From SB15 sp964639245 (GTDB taxonomy: Bacteria > Chloroflexota > Anaerolineae > Aggregatilineales > J027): a stretch of DNA of 64,000 nucleotides. A program made the position numbers and the translations under genes. The notes under the pieces are model-generated. The model ran no database searches. It was not told the origin of the DNA and saw only the letters and a program-made list of their open reading frames with translations. This document shows, in pieces, positions 36,155-43,976 of the stretch (position 1 is the stretch's first letter; each line of letters begins with the position of its first letter). The DNA lies in contig CAZXCU010000010.1 in assembly GCA_964639245.1 (NCBI GenBank), forward strand, positions 1-64,000, written 5' to 3'.

Positions 36155-36661
36155 ATGGAAATAGCAGAATTTTGGGCGTTGATAGAAGAAACCAAACTGG
36201 TAAGCAACAGAGATAGCAAGCGTCAGGCAGATTTACTGGTAGAAATGTTGTCTCAAAAAGAAATAAGTGAAATTATCAATTATGCTGAGATTTACCATCA
36301 ATTAGAGAATACGGCTTATCGTTGTGATTTATGGGATGCTGCCAATATTATCGAAGGCGGGCTTGGTGATAGCGGTTTTCGGGACTTTCGGGCGTGGTTA
36401 ATTGGTCAAGGTAAGGATATTTTTGAGCGTACTCTTGAAAATCCTGAATATCTCGTTGACATCGTTGAACTCGGTCAGGATATACGAGATGAATATTTAT
36501 TATATGTAGCTATGAACGCCTATGAAGCAAAAACAGGTACGGTTGAAATTCCAGCACAATATACCAATGTGAATCTTGTGGGTCAGTTTGCATCTGACCC
36601 ACAAACAAAATTTCCGCGCTTGCATGAAAAATTTTCTGCTTATTGGGATAGTTTCGACTAA
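36155..36661 (+). CDS. DUF4240 domain-containing protein
   Basis: A 168-residue soluble protein of the DUF4240 family, whose role is unknown. The opening EFWALIEETK and the central LWDAANIIEGGLGDSGFRDFRAWLIGQGKDIFE with a following NPEYLVDI are the family hallmarks. The ATG at 36155 has TGGAG upstream. AT content is higher than in the surrounding operons, and the gene stands alone between convergent neighbours, which fits a small accessory gene. Confidence 0.8.
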   Translation: MEIAEFWALIEETKLVSNRDSKRQADLLVEMLSQKEISEIINYAEIYHQLENTAYRCDLWDAANIIEGGLGDSGFRDFRAWLIGQGKDIFERTLENPEYLVDIVELGQDIRDEYLLYVAMNAYEAKTGTVEIPAQYTNVNLVGQFASDPQTKFPRLHEKFSAYWDSFD

Positions 36662-36671
36662 TACAAATTAT

Positions 36672-37103
36672 TCATTTTAAACGCTGAATCAACACATCTA
36701 AGGCTAATTGATAGCCGTACCAGCCTAAGCCGCAAATTTGCCCGATGCAGACAGGCGCAATTAATGATTTATGGCGAAATTCCTCCCGTGCATGAATATT
36801 CGACAAATGTACTTCAATGGTGGGCAACTGCACCCCGGCGATGGCATCCCGCAAGGCAACGGAGGTATGGGTATACCCACCGGGATTAATCACGAGGCCA
36901 TTCGCCCAATCGCGGGCTTCTTGAATTGCATCAATCAACACGCCTTCGTGGTTGGATTGTTGGGTGGTCAAAGTAACATCATGCGCCGCGCAAAAGCTGG
37001 TCAGACGGGTGTTGATTTCATCCAGACGCATTGCACCGTAAATTTCGGGTTCGCGTGTGCCAAGCAAATTCAGATTCGGGCCGTGCAGCAGCAAAATTCG
37101 CAT
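36672..37103 (-). CDS. aroQ: Type II 3-dehydroquinate dehydratase
   Basis: A 143-residue enzyme converting 3-dehydroquinate to 3-dehydroshikimate, third step of the shikimate pathway. The start MRILLLHGPNLNLLGTREPEIYG is diagnostic: the catalytic Tyr is in EIYG. QSNHEGVLIDAIQEA, VINPGGYTHTSVALRDAI and EVHLSNIHAREEFR hold the other active-site residues (Asn, His, Arg). I chose the ATG at 37103, which overlaps the aroK-aroB stop as TGATG; the longer frame adds 37 out-of-family residues. Last gene of the aro operon. Confidence 0.95.
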   Translation of the reverse strand: MRILLLHGPNLNLLGTREPEIYGAMRLDEINTRLTSFCAAHDVTLTTQQSNHEGVLIDAIQEARDWANGLVINPGGYTHTSVALRDAIAGVQLPTIEVHLSNIHAREEFRHKSLIAPVCIGQICGLGWYGYQLALDVLIQRLK

Positions 37104-38674
37104 CAGCTTAACTGTCCTAACACTTGCAACACCTGTTCCCGTGTGACATTTTCCACAATCGCGGGTTTGCCGATGCCTTCCAGAATCACGAAGCGGGTGT
37201 GTCCCGCCTGCCATTTTTTATCGGTTGCCATCGCGTTCCACAGCGATTCGGGCGAAAATCCATTCAACCGGATGGGCAAGCCGACTTCATCCACCACAGA
37301 GGTAATTTTTTCTACATCTTCCCCACCGAGTTTATTCAGGGCTGCCGAAAGGTGTGCCGCCGCTACCAAGCCTAACCCCACTGCCTCGCCGTGTCGCCAC
37401 TGGTAGCCGCTGACTTTTTCAATCGCGTGGGCAAAGGTATGGCCTAAATTTAAATGGGCGCGTTCGCCTGCTTCATAGGGATCCCGTTGCACAACATCCA
37501 CTTTGACCTGAATTGCCCGCCGCAAAACGTCAGCATCCCCTTTTTTGAGGTTTTCAATACAGTCCAAGAGGTGCGGATCGGCAATTAGCGCGTGTTTGAT
37601 GGCTTCTGCCAACCCACAGCGAATTTCAATGTCTGGCAGCGTTTTGAGAACATCGGTATCAATCAATACCAATTCGGGCTGTTTGAATGCGCCGACGAGG
37701 TTTTTGCCTTCGGGAATGTCCACCCCAACTTTGCCCCCCACGCTGGAATCGACCATCGCCAAGAGAGAGGTTGGAATCTGGATGAACGGCAAACCGCGCA
37801 TATAGGTGGCAGCAACATAGCCCACTGTGTCGCCCACAACCCCGCCTCCAACCGCAATGACCAAGCTGCTGCGGTCAAGTTTGGCTTCTACAAAATCATG
37901 GTAGAGTTGCTCAACCGTTGTCAGAGATTTGTAAATTTCGCCGTCCGGCACGGTGATGAGTACCCCACCAAGCAAATTGGCTAATTTTTCTCCATAGATC
38001 GGGGCAAGAGTCTGGTTGGTGACAATCGCTGTGTGGGTTTTAAGACCGTAATCCGCCAGCACCTGCGGGAGTTCTGCCATGAGTCCCGCCGCGCACAAAA
38101 TACTGTAAGTATTGGTCGGGCTTTTGACCATCACCCGATAGCTGTTACGGGTAACTTCACGCTCATACATCGCAATGACTTCATCGGCAATATCTTCGGG
38201 AGGGCGGTCTGTAGTATCAATCCGAATCCGCAGTTGTTGGTAGGCGATGCGCCGTTTTTCAAACAATTTGAGAACTGCGTCACGGGGGTTTTCGGGATTT
38301 TTGAACAGAGGGCGGTTTTCTTCCCCTTTGAGGCGTTCAATCACTGCATTGACAGATGCACCCAAACGCAACGCGATATTGCCCTGTGCCGTGATGCGCT
38401 CCAAATTGTTGTTGTGGACGAGCGCTCCGCCTCCGGTGGAAATAACGAGATTTTGCGGGGTGGCAAATTCCTCACAAATCCCGGTTTCATACGCCCGGAA
38501 AAACCATTCCCCATGTTTCTGGAAAATATCCGGGATGCTCATACCAGTCCGTTCTTCAATGAGTTTATCTGTGTCAATAAACTCACGGCCTAGTTTTTCC
38601 GCCACTAATTTTCCGACAGTGGTTTTACCCACCCCCATAAAGCCAGTTAAAATTAAATTGTAAGCGTTATTCAT
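37103..38674 (-). CDS. aroKB: Bifunctional shikimate kinase / 3-dehydroquinate synthase
   Basis: A 523-residue fusion. Residues 1-170 are shikimate kinase: Walker A LTGFMGVGKTT, DTDKLIEERTGMSIPDIF, and STGGGALVHNNN. Residues about 180-520 are 3-dehydroquinate synthase: NAD-binding VAVGGGVVGDTVGYVAATYMRG, metal and substrate residues in GLAEAIKHALI and NLGHTFAHAIEKVSGYQWRHGEAVGLG. It thus catalyses steps two and five of the pathway in one chain. It begins 10 bases after the zinc-ribbon gene and overlaps aroQ. No catalytic motif is missing. Confidence 0.95.
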   Translation of the reverse strand: MNNAYNLILTGFMGVGKTTVGKLVAEKLGREFIDTDKLIEERTGMSIPDIFQKHGEWFFRAYETGICEEFATPQNLVISTGGGALVHNNNLERITAQGNIALRLGASVNAVIERLKGEENRPLFKNPENPRDAVLKLFEKRRIAYQQLRIRIDTTDRPPEDIADEVIAMYEREVTRNSYRVMVKSPTNTYSILCAAGLMAELPQVLADYGLKTHTAIVTNQTLAPIYGEKLANLLGGVLITVPDGEIYKSLTTVEQLYHDFVEAKLDRSSLVIAVGGGVVGDTVGYVAATYMRGLPFIQIPTSLLAMVDSSVGGKVGVDIPEGKNLVGAFKQPELVLIDTDVLKTLPDIEIRCGLAEAIKHALIADPHLLDCIENLKKGDADVLRRAIQVKVDVVQRDPYEAGERAHLNLGHTFAHAIEKVSGYQWRHGEAVGLGLVAAAHLSAALNKLGGEDVEKITSVVDEVGLPIRLNGFSPESLWNAMATDKKWQAGHTRFVILEGIGKPAIVENVTREQVLQVLGQLS

Positions 38675-38684
38675 TTAAAAACGA

Positions 38685-38987
38685 CTATTCCTGAAATCCA
38701 TTCAAATTATTAGTAGCTGAAGCCTGCTGTTTTTCTTCGCGCAGCAGGTCTTCTACACGAGGCCAATGGTCAGCAATTTTTTGCAGCTTGGCAGTGTCCG
38801 AAATATAACTTTCCACATAACCGCAGTTCACACACACATAATTATCCAATGCCACCATGGAAGGCAGTACGCCGGAGGTAATCGGGATGGTGTTCACGGA
38901 GTCCGGGCCAGCTTTGCCCCTTGCTGTCATGGTTGCCCCAGTATGAATATCCTTAGAGCCGCACTTGGGGCAGATTCCATTTTTCAT
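38685..38987 (-). CDS. Small zinc-ribbon protein
   Basis: A 100-residue protein with a split zinc ribbon: CPKCGSKDI at residues 6-14 and YVCVNCGYVESYI near residues 50-62, four cysteines in CxxC pairs. A hydrophobic strand region and a charged helical tail follow. Ribosome site AAGGAG is 8 bases upstream. It heads the distal aro segment (zinc ribbon, aroK-aroB, aroQ). Such ribbons bind nucleic acid or protein; no specific role can be assigned. Confidence 0.75.
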   Translation of the reverse strand: MKNGICPKCGSKDIHTGATMTARGKAGPDSVNTIPITSGVLPSMVALDNYVCVNCGYVESYISDTAKLQKIADHWPRVEDLLREEKQQASATNNLNGFQE

Positions 38988-39029
38988 TCAGACACTCCTT
39001 TTAGGTTTCCCTAGTATAGCGGATGAACT

Positions 39030-39257
39030 TCATTTATGCGGTATTTCTTCAAATAAATCTTCAAAAGAACATTCAAAATATGCTTGCAGCTTACTTAAAA
39101 TATCCAAATCAGGTCGTCTCGTGAAATTCTGCATATAAGATAAAATTGTGTTATGCGACACTCCGATGGCTTTGGCAATTTCGTTAGGTGAAATATTGCG
39201 ACCTTCTTTGTTTCTTTTTTCGATGATGAGTTCTGCTATCCGCATCTGAACAGCCAT
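39030..39257 (-). CDS. Small XRE-type helix-turn-helix protein
   Basis: A 75-residue protein consisting almost only of a Cro/CI-type HTH. NISPNEIAKAIGVSHNTILSYMQNF is the recognition unit, with ELIIEKRNKEGR before and LSKLQAYFECSFEDLFEE after, the usual XRE frame. It lies 5 bases downstream of another small HTH gene, in an AT-rich insert that separates aroC from the zinc-ribbon gene. Likely a repressor or its partner acting on the dyads at 39554-39692. Confidence 0.82.
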   Translation of the reverse strand: MAVQMRIAELIIEKRNKEGRNISPNEIAKAIGVSHNTILSYMQNFTRRPDLDILSKLQAYFECSFEDLFEEIPHK

Positions 39258-39262
39258 AACAC

Positions 39263-39547
39263 TCAGTCCGTTACCTCCTCAAATTCAACCAGATCCTCAT
39301 CACGCTCCAAGCCAAAGTACGTTTTTAGGTTGATGATCAAACTATAACTTGGTTCTCGCCCTTCATCCGACATGTGAGCGCGGATTGTGTTAGAAGATAC
39401 TTTTAATATTTTCCCTAACGTATAAGCGCTAACACGCCGTTCCTCCATCAGTTCCGCTAACTTTAGGCGCTTGACCTTTTTCAAAGGAATCGAAGGTAGA
39501 GGGGTTTTTGGTTTCGGGGTACGTCTTCTTAGCAAAGTTTCTCTCAC
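39263..39547 (-). CDS. Small XRE-like helix-turn-helix protein
   Basis: A 94-residue protein with a basic N-terminus (RETLLRRRTPKPK) and an XRE-like HTH: KLAELMEERRVSAYTLGKILKVSSNTIRAHMSDEGREPSYSLIINLKTYFGLERDEDL. The GTG start at 39547 is uncertain because the AAGG upstream is too close. It is paired with the following XRE gene and divergent from the 299-residue protein, as in phage-type or toxin-antitoxin-type control modules. I see no toxin partner. Confidence 0.72.
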   Translation of the reverse strand: MRETLLRRRTPKPKTPLPSIPLKKVKRLKLAELMEERRVSAYTLGKILKVSSNTIRAHMSDEGREPSYSLIINLKTYFGLERDEDLVEFEEVTD

Positions 39548-39553
39548 CTTACA

Positions 39554-39572
39554 ACGTTCAAAAAAAGAACGT
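39554..39572. promoter_or_regulatory. Inverted repeat, candidate XRE operator
   Basis: ACGTTC (39554-39559) and GAACGT (39567-39572) flank seven A's. It sits just upstream of the -35 of the rightward promoter and at the 5' end of the HTH gene, a good place for a repressor site. Confidence 0.5.
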
Positions 39573-39579
39573 CATTTTC

Positions 39580-39608
39580 TTGACTCTATTCAAGCCTCAT
39601 TCTATACT
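39580..39608 (+). promoter_or_regulatory. Rightward promoter of the 299-residue protein gene
   Basis: -35 TTGACT (39580-39585) and -10 TATACT (39603-39608) with a 17-base spacer, a near-consensus sigma-70 promoter. Predicted start is about 39615, one base before a 28-bp perfect palindrome. Confidence 0.7.
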
Positions 39609-39615
39609 CTACCTA

Positions 39616-39643
39616 TTAGAGAGGGCTAGCTAGCCCTCTCTAA
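39616..39643. promoter_or_regulatory. 28-bp perfect palindrome at the predicted transcription start
   Basis: Left half TTAGAGAGGGCTAG (39616-39629) is followed directly by its exact reverse complement. As DNA it is an ideal operator at +1 to +28; as RNA it would fold into a hairpin at the 5' end of the transcript. Confidence 0.7.
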
Positions 39644-39657
39644 AAATCATGCAAAAG

Positions 39658-39692
39658 GAAACCGAACTCGCCCTTCAAAGCCATTCGGTTTC
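39658..39692 (+). terminator. Stem-loop in the leader of the 299-residue protein gene
   Basis: GAAACCGAA (39658-39666) pairs with TTCGGTTTC (39684-39692) over a 17-base loop, followed by TTTATAAAAATT. It could be an attenuator or terminator between the promoter and the ATG at 39721. Confidence 0.45.
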
Positions 39693-39720
39693 TTTATAAA
39701 AATTAGAGGAGCGTTGTGAG

Positions 39721-40620
39721 ATGCAAGAATTTATCCCGCACCCGGCAAAAGCCGATAGTCGTCCTCTGCCGCTTATTGTAGCAGAGAAATGGGGCTTTAG
39801 CTTGGCTCACGTCTATGAGGAAGATAGTTATTGGTATGCAATTCTTGATTGGATTGTTGGTCTAATTCAATGTACCAGCATTCATGCTTCCAAAACTTGG
39901 AATGATATGCAAGCCGTTGAGCATATTTACACTTCGGTTACTAACCGAACTATTCTTTACATACGAAAAGATGGACGAGCATATCCTACCGCTTTTACCA
40001 ATGATAAAGGTCTTTACATTATTGCCCAAGAACTTCGCTCTAATAAAAATCGCCCACTTTTAAAGGAAATTAAGATTTATCTCTCCAAAGCGGGTGCATT
40101 TGCTGATTTAGTTCGTCGCAATCCTGAAACACTCATTGAAGCAGTAGCGGATAATGACCCGGACAAAGCCCTTGATGCGGTCATCAAAATGTACCAGCGC
40201 GAAGGCAAATCCGATGAATGGATTTTCATGCGAATCAACACCAAAATTCAACGCGCAGCTTTTACCTCTGCCCTTAAAGCAGCCATCGCTGACACCGCCC
40301 AAACCCATTACAGCACCGCTACCAATCAGATTTATCTGGGTTTGTGGGAACGCACCGCGAAACGGCTGAAGGAAGAATTGGCCTTGCCCAAACATGCCAA
40401 TTTGCGTGACCACCAACCGATTGCTGCGCTCTATTATCAAGGTCTGGCGGAAGATGGCTGTGCGAGAGAATTAGGCGACAAACAAGAACTCACATGGCAT
40501 GAAGCAATGCTTATTATTCAGGATATAGCCCATTTCATTGGCGAACAAGCCCGCGCCTATGGACAGCGTTTTGGTGTAGACCTTGCGACAGGTAAATCGC
40601 TTCTGCGTGATAAGAATTAA
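39721..40620 (+). CDS. Hypothetical protein, BRO/antirepressor-like
   Basis: A 299-residue soluble protein I cannot place firmly. The first 110 residues (SYWYAILDWIVGLIQ, then VTNRTILYIRKDGRAYP) resemble a BRO-N or DinD-type domain found in phage antirepressors. The middle (TATNQIYLGLWERTAKRLKEELALPKHANLRDHQ-type text; key residues Y, GLW, NLRDH) and the C-terminal helix (IIQDIAHFIGEQARAYGQRFGVDL) form a second helical domain. Good GAGGAGCG ribosome site. It is divergent from two HTH genes and sits inside the aro operon on the opposite strand, suggesting an inserted phage- or plasmid-derived control module. Confidence 0.65.
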   Translation: MQEFIPHPAKADSRPLPLIVAEKWGFSLAHVYEEDSYWYAILDWIVGLIQCTSIHASKTWNDMQAVEHIYTSVTNRTILYIRKDGRAYPTAFTNDKGLYIIAQELRSNKNRPLLKEIKIYLSKAGAFADLVRRNPETLIEAVADNDPDKALDAVIKMYQREGKSDEWIFMRINTKIQRAAFTSALKAAIADTAQTHYSTATNQIYLGLWERTAKRLKEELALPKHANLRDHQPIAALYYQGLAEDGCARELGDKQELTWHEAMLIIQDIAHFIGEQARAYGQRFGVDLATGKSLLRDKN

Positions 40621-40626
40621 CGGATA

Positions 40627-40650
40627 GGGGCGAGGTCGTGTGACCTGCCC
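40627..40650. terminator. Convergent terminator between the antirepressor-like gene and aroC
   Basis: GGGCGAGGTC (40628-40637) pairs with GACCTGCCC (40642-40650), one bulged G, GTGT loop, just before the aroC stop. It serves as terminator for both converging genes, which would cut the aro operon after aroC. Confidence 0.6.
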
Positions 40651-41826
40651 TTATTCATACCCGAAGCGCCACTCCCGATTCCACATTTCGAGCGCGTCGA
40701 CTTGGCTTTTTCGTAGCGCTTCAAAACGGGGTTTCATTTCGGCAATGGAATCCCCGCCCAATTTTTCGAGCAGGGTATTTGCCATCACAAAGGCAATCAC
40801 CGCTTCCAGAATGGGTACAGCGCGGGGGGTAGCACAAAAATCGCTCCGTTCATAGGTGGTGGTGTCAGCCTGTCCTGTCGCCAGATTGACCGACCCCAAC
40901 GGTTTGAGGGTGGTGCTGATGGGCTTCATCGCTGCACGCACAATCAAGGGTTCGCCGGTAGTCATCCCGCCTTCCAACCCACCCGCCCGATTGGTTGAAC
41001 GGTGTAAATTGCCCTGTGCATCTACCGAAATTTCATCATGAACCTGTGTACCAGATTTGCCGGAATTTTCAAACGCGCTGCCGACTTCTGCCCCTTTCAT
41101 GGATTGGACACTACCGACTGCTGCCAGCAAAAGTCCGGTCAAACGGCGGTCATAATGCACATGCGAACCCAATCCCGGCGGCAACCCTAGAATCACTACT
41201 TCGATAATTCCGCCGAGCGTATCTTTATCAATTTTGGCTTGGCGGATGGCTTCACGGATGCCTTCGGAGGCGATGGGGTCAGGACAGCGGACTTCATCTG
41301 CTTCGGCAGCCGCAAAACGTTCTTGGTAGGACATCTGCGGGTCAAGATTTGCCTCGACACCGCCAATCATTGTCACATATCCGCCTACGGTGATGCCAAA
41401 TTCCGCCAGCAGTTTGCGGGCAACCGCCCCCACTGCCACGCGCATAGTCGTTTCGCGGGCGCTGGCACGTTCCAGCGAAATCCGCAAATCCTGATAGCCA
41501 TATTTCAATGCCCCTGTCAAATCGGCATGACCGGGACGCGGGGTGGTCATGGGCGGGATGTCTTTTTCCGCCCAATTTTTCCAATCGCGGTTGGCGACGG
41601 TCATGGCAATCGGAGCGCCTGTGGTCTGTCCTGCCATGACCCCGGAGGTAATGCGAACTTCGTCTTTTTCAATTTGCATCCGTCCGCCACTGCCATATCC
41701 CTGCTGACGACGGGCAAGCTCTACGTTAATATGCTCGGGAGAAAGGGAAAGTCCGGCGGGCATCCCTTCTAAAATCGTTGTCAGTTCTGGCCCGTGACTT
41801 TCCCCTGCGGTTAAATATCGAATCAT
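40651..41826 (-). CDS. aroC: Chorismate synthase
   Basis: A 391-residue FMN-dependent enzyme making chorismate from EPSP, last step of the shikimate pathway. Family motifs include the N-terminal YLTAGESHGPELTTILEGMPAGL, RRQQGYGSGGRMQIEKDEV, RPGHADLTGALKYG, RASARETTMRVAVGAVA (FMN/phosphate region) and the C-terminal NRAGGLEGGMTTGEPL. Its ATG overlaps the aroE stop by four bases (ATGA). It is now the last gene of the promoter-proximal part of the operon. Confidence 0.96.
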   Translation of the reverse strand: MIRYLTAGESHGPELTTILEGMPAGLSLSPEHINVELARRQQGYGSGGRMQIEKDEVRITSGVMAGQTTGAPIAMTVANRDWKNWAEKDIPPMTTPRPGHADLTGALKYGYQDLRISLERASARETTMRVAVGAVARKLLAEFGITVGGYVTMIGGVEANLDPQMSYQERFAAAEADEVRCPDPIASEGIREAIRQAKIDKDTLGGIIEVVILGLPPGLGSHVHYDRRLTGLLLAAVGSVQSMKGAEVGSAFENSGKSGTQVHDEISVDAQGNLHRSTNRAGGLEGGMTTGEPLIVRAAMKPISTTLKPLGSVNLATGQADTTTYERSDFCATPRAVPILEAVIAFVMANTLLEKLGGDSIAEMKPRFEALRKSQVDALEMWNREWRFGYE

Positions 41827-42689
41827 GCGTCTTTTGTCTCTGCTAAATAGTGTTTAGCGGCGTTAAACATCACGCCCACATTCGGGTCTTTGCCCGTCCA
41901 CAATTGGAAGGCGGCTGCGCCCTGCTGCACCAACATCCCCAGTCCGCCAATGGCTCTTGCACCGACCCTTTGCGCCTGCTGCATAAATTTGGTCACTTCC
42001 GGGCGGTAAACCATGTCGTAAGCAACGGCTTCGGCAGGGAATGGCACGTCTTCCGGCCATGCGGTTTCATTCATGTAATGAGGCCACATCCCTGCCGAGG
42101 TACAGTTAATAATCAAATTCATCTGCGGGGCAATTTTTGCCAGCCCTGCCCGTTCTTGCACCGCCACGTTAAATTTGCTGGTGACACCGCGTTTGACACT
42201 GCGGTATAAATCCCACGCACGCTGGCTGTGGCGGTTCACAATGGTCACATGAGCGCCCGCGTTAGAAAGCGCCACCACCGCCGCATGAGCCGCCCCGCCC
42301 GCCCCCAGAATTAAGGCTTTGGTATCTTTCAGCATCATACCATTGGCTTCCAAATCTGCCCGAATCCCGAAAACATCTGTATTATGCCCCTCAAAGCGGT
42401 TATTTTCCCAGATGAGGGTATTTACAGCATTGGCTCCGCGTGCAGACATGGCGACACTCCCCAAAAGCGGCATAATTTTTTGCTTATGCGGCACAGTGAC
42501 ATTCGCGCCAATATAGCCTTTATCACGCAAATTTTTTACTTGAATCTCCAACTCATTTGGCGGGGTAGGCAGCAAATCATACACCCAATCGGTCAAGCCT
42601 AAATCTTGAAACGCGGCATTGTGCATGGCAGGCGACACGCTGTGGTCAGCCGGCCAGCCAATGAGTCCAACTTTTTTTAAGTCTGCCAT
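41823..42689 (-). CDS. aroE: Shikimate dehydrogenase
   Basis: A 288-residue NADPH-dependent enzyme reducing 3-dehydroshikimate. The substrate site is seen in GWPADHSVSPAMHNAAF and GANVTVPHKQKIMPLL (catalytic Lys, here in PHKQ), with the Asp in NTDVFGIRADLE. The nucleotide-binding ILGAGGAAHAAVVALSNAGA follows, with VNRHSQRA next, and the C-terminal GLGMLVQQGAAAFQLWTG is typical. Overlaps aroA by 13 bases. Confidence 0.95.
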   Translation of the reverse strand: MADLKKVGLIGWPADHSVSPAMHNAAFQDLGLTDWVYDLLPTPPNELEIQVKNLRDKGYIGANVTVPHKQKIMPLLGSVAMSARGANAVNTLIWENNRFEGHNTDVFGIRADLEANGMMLKDTKALILGAGGAAHAAVVALSNAGAHVTIVNRHSQRAWDLYRSVKRGVTSKFNVAVQERAGLAKIAPQMNLIINCTSAGMWPHYMNETAWPEDVPFPAEAVAYDMVYRPEVTKFMQQAQRVGARAIGGLGMLVQQGAAAFQLWTGKDPNVGVMFNAAKHYLAETKDA

Positions 42690-43972
42690 TCGACATCCAC
42701 TCCTAGTTTTTCAAGTACCTGTTCAAAACCGGGAAAAGAATCGTGAATGCAGCCCGCGTCCTCGATTGTAGTTTCTCCCTCCGCGACCAGCGCAGCAACT
42801 GCCATACTCATACCGATACGGTGGTCATCGTGCGAATCGACCACTGCCCCCCTGAGTTTTTGAACCCCTTTGACCGCGAATCCATCAGGATATTCGATGA
42901 TGTCTGCGCCCATTTTACGCAGTTCGCCCGCCATAACCGCGATTCGGTCTGTTTCTTTGACGCGCAGTTCTTTGGCCTCCGAGACTCTGGTTTCGCCTAC
43001 CGCTTGAGTCGCCAACACCATCAAAATGGGGAATTCGTCAATCATCCGCACAACTTCATCCCCGCGTACACTCGTTGCCTGAGCTGCTTGGGGTGTGATG
43101 GTCATATCCGCAACAGGTTCGCCGCCCTCAAAACGATGGTTGTCCAAACGAACTTGTAGATTCATCCGTTCCAGCACATCCAGCAATCCAGTCCGTCGGT
43201 CATTGGTGTTTACCCCTGTTAGGATCACTTCGGAATCGCGCACCAACGCGCCTGCCACAATCAAAAATGCGGCGGACGAAAAATCGGCGGGGATGGTCAT
43301 TGCCAACGGGCTGAGGTCGGTAAACGGCATCAGGGTAATGGTCTCTCCACTCACTGTTAATGGAACACCCATCGCTTTGAGCATTCGTTCGGTATGGTCG
43401 CGTCCCGGCCCGGCAGCTTCCACAATTACGGTGGGACTATCGGCATACAAACCCGCCAGCAGCAAAGCGCTTTTTACTTGGGCGCTGGCGATTTTCTGCT
43501 CATAGTGAATCCCTTTAAGCCGGGTGGGTCGAATCGTCAGGGGTGCATAGCCGTCTGTGTCACTAATATCGGCGTTCATCAGACGAAGCGGTTCGGTGAT
43601 GCGTTTCATTGGACGACGACGAAGCTGGTAACTGCCATCCAGCACCGACTCAAAGGGCTGGCCTGCCAACAAGCCGGCCATCAAGCGGATGCCTGTCCCT
43701 GCGTTGACAAAATCTAAGGGGCGGTCTGGTTTCTGGAATCCGCCGCCTTCAATAGTGAGGGTCGTGTCGTCATGACGGGTAATCTTGACTCCCAAACGCC
43801 GCACACTGTCCAAAGTTGCCAGCGTATCACCAGCCGGAAGCCAGCCGCGAATCTGGCTGACACCGTTCGCAATTCCGCCTAACATCAAAGCACGGTGCGA
43901 AAGCGATTTATCTCCGGGAATGCTGGTTGTTCCCTTGAGGGGGTTGCCGGGTCGAATTTTTAACGTAGCCAT
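42677..43972 (-). CDS. aroA: 5-enolpyruvylshikimate-3-phosphate synthase
   Basis: A 431-residue enzyme joining shikimate-3-phosphate and phosphoenolpyruvate. Motifs are PGDKSLSHRALMLGG near residue 19, NAGTGIRLMAGLLAG near residue 90 (class-defining LxxNAGT region), QVKSALLLAGLYAD, and RVKETDRIAVMAGELRKMGA. The C-terminal DDHRIGMSMAVAALVAEG is intact. The NAGTGIRL wording, rather than NAGTAMR, resembles the class II-type enzymes that tolerate glyphosate better, but I infer this only from the motif. Four-base gap to tyrA. Confidence 0.95.
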   Translation of the reverse strand: MATLKIRPGNPLKGTTSIPGDKSLSHRALMLGGIANGVSQIRGWLPAGDTLATLDSVRRLGVKITRHDDTTLTIEGGGFQKPDRPLDFVNAGTGIRLMAGLLAGQPFESVLDGSYQLRRRPMKRITEPLRLMNADISDTDGYAPLTIRPTRLKGIHYEQKIASAQVKSALLLAGLYADSPTVIVEAAGPGRDHTERMLKAMGVPLTVSGETITLMPFTDLSPLAMTIPADFSSAAFLIVAGALVRDSEVILTGVNTNDRRTGLLDVLERMNLQVRLDNHRFEGGEPVADMTITPQAAQATSVRGDEVVRMIDEFPILMVLATQAVGETRVSEAKELRVKETDRIAVMAGELRKMGADIIEYPDGFAVKGVQKLRGAVVDSHDDHRIGMSMAVAALVAEGETTIEDAGCIHDSFPGFEQVLEKLGVDVEWQT

Positions 43973-43976
43973 AGAG

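Noticed and set aside
39030..39547. Toxin-antitoxin pair
   Set aside because: Both small proteins are HTH-only and neither resembles a known toxin.
41239..41772. 177-codon plus-strand frame opposite aroC
   Set aside because: aroC is complete and conserved on the minus strand; this frame has no family features.
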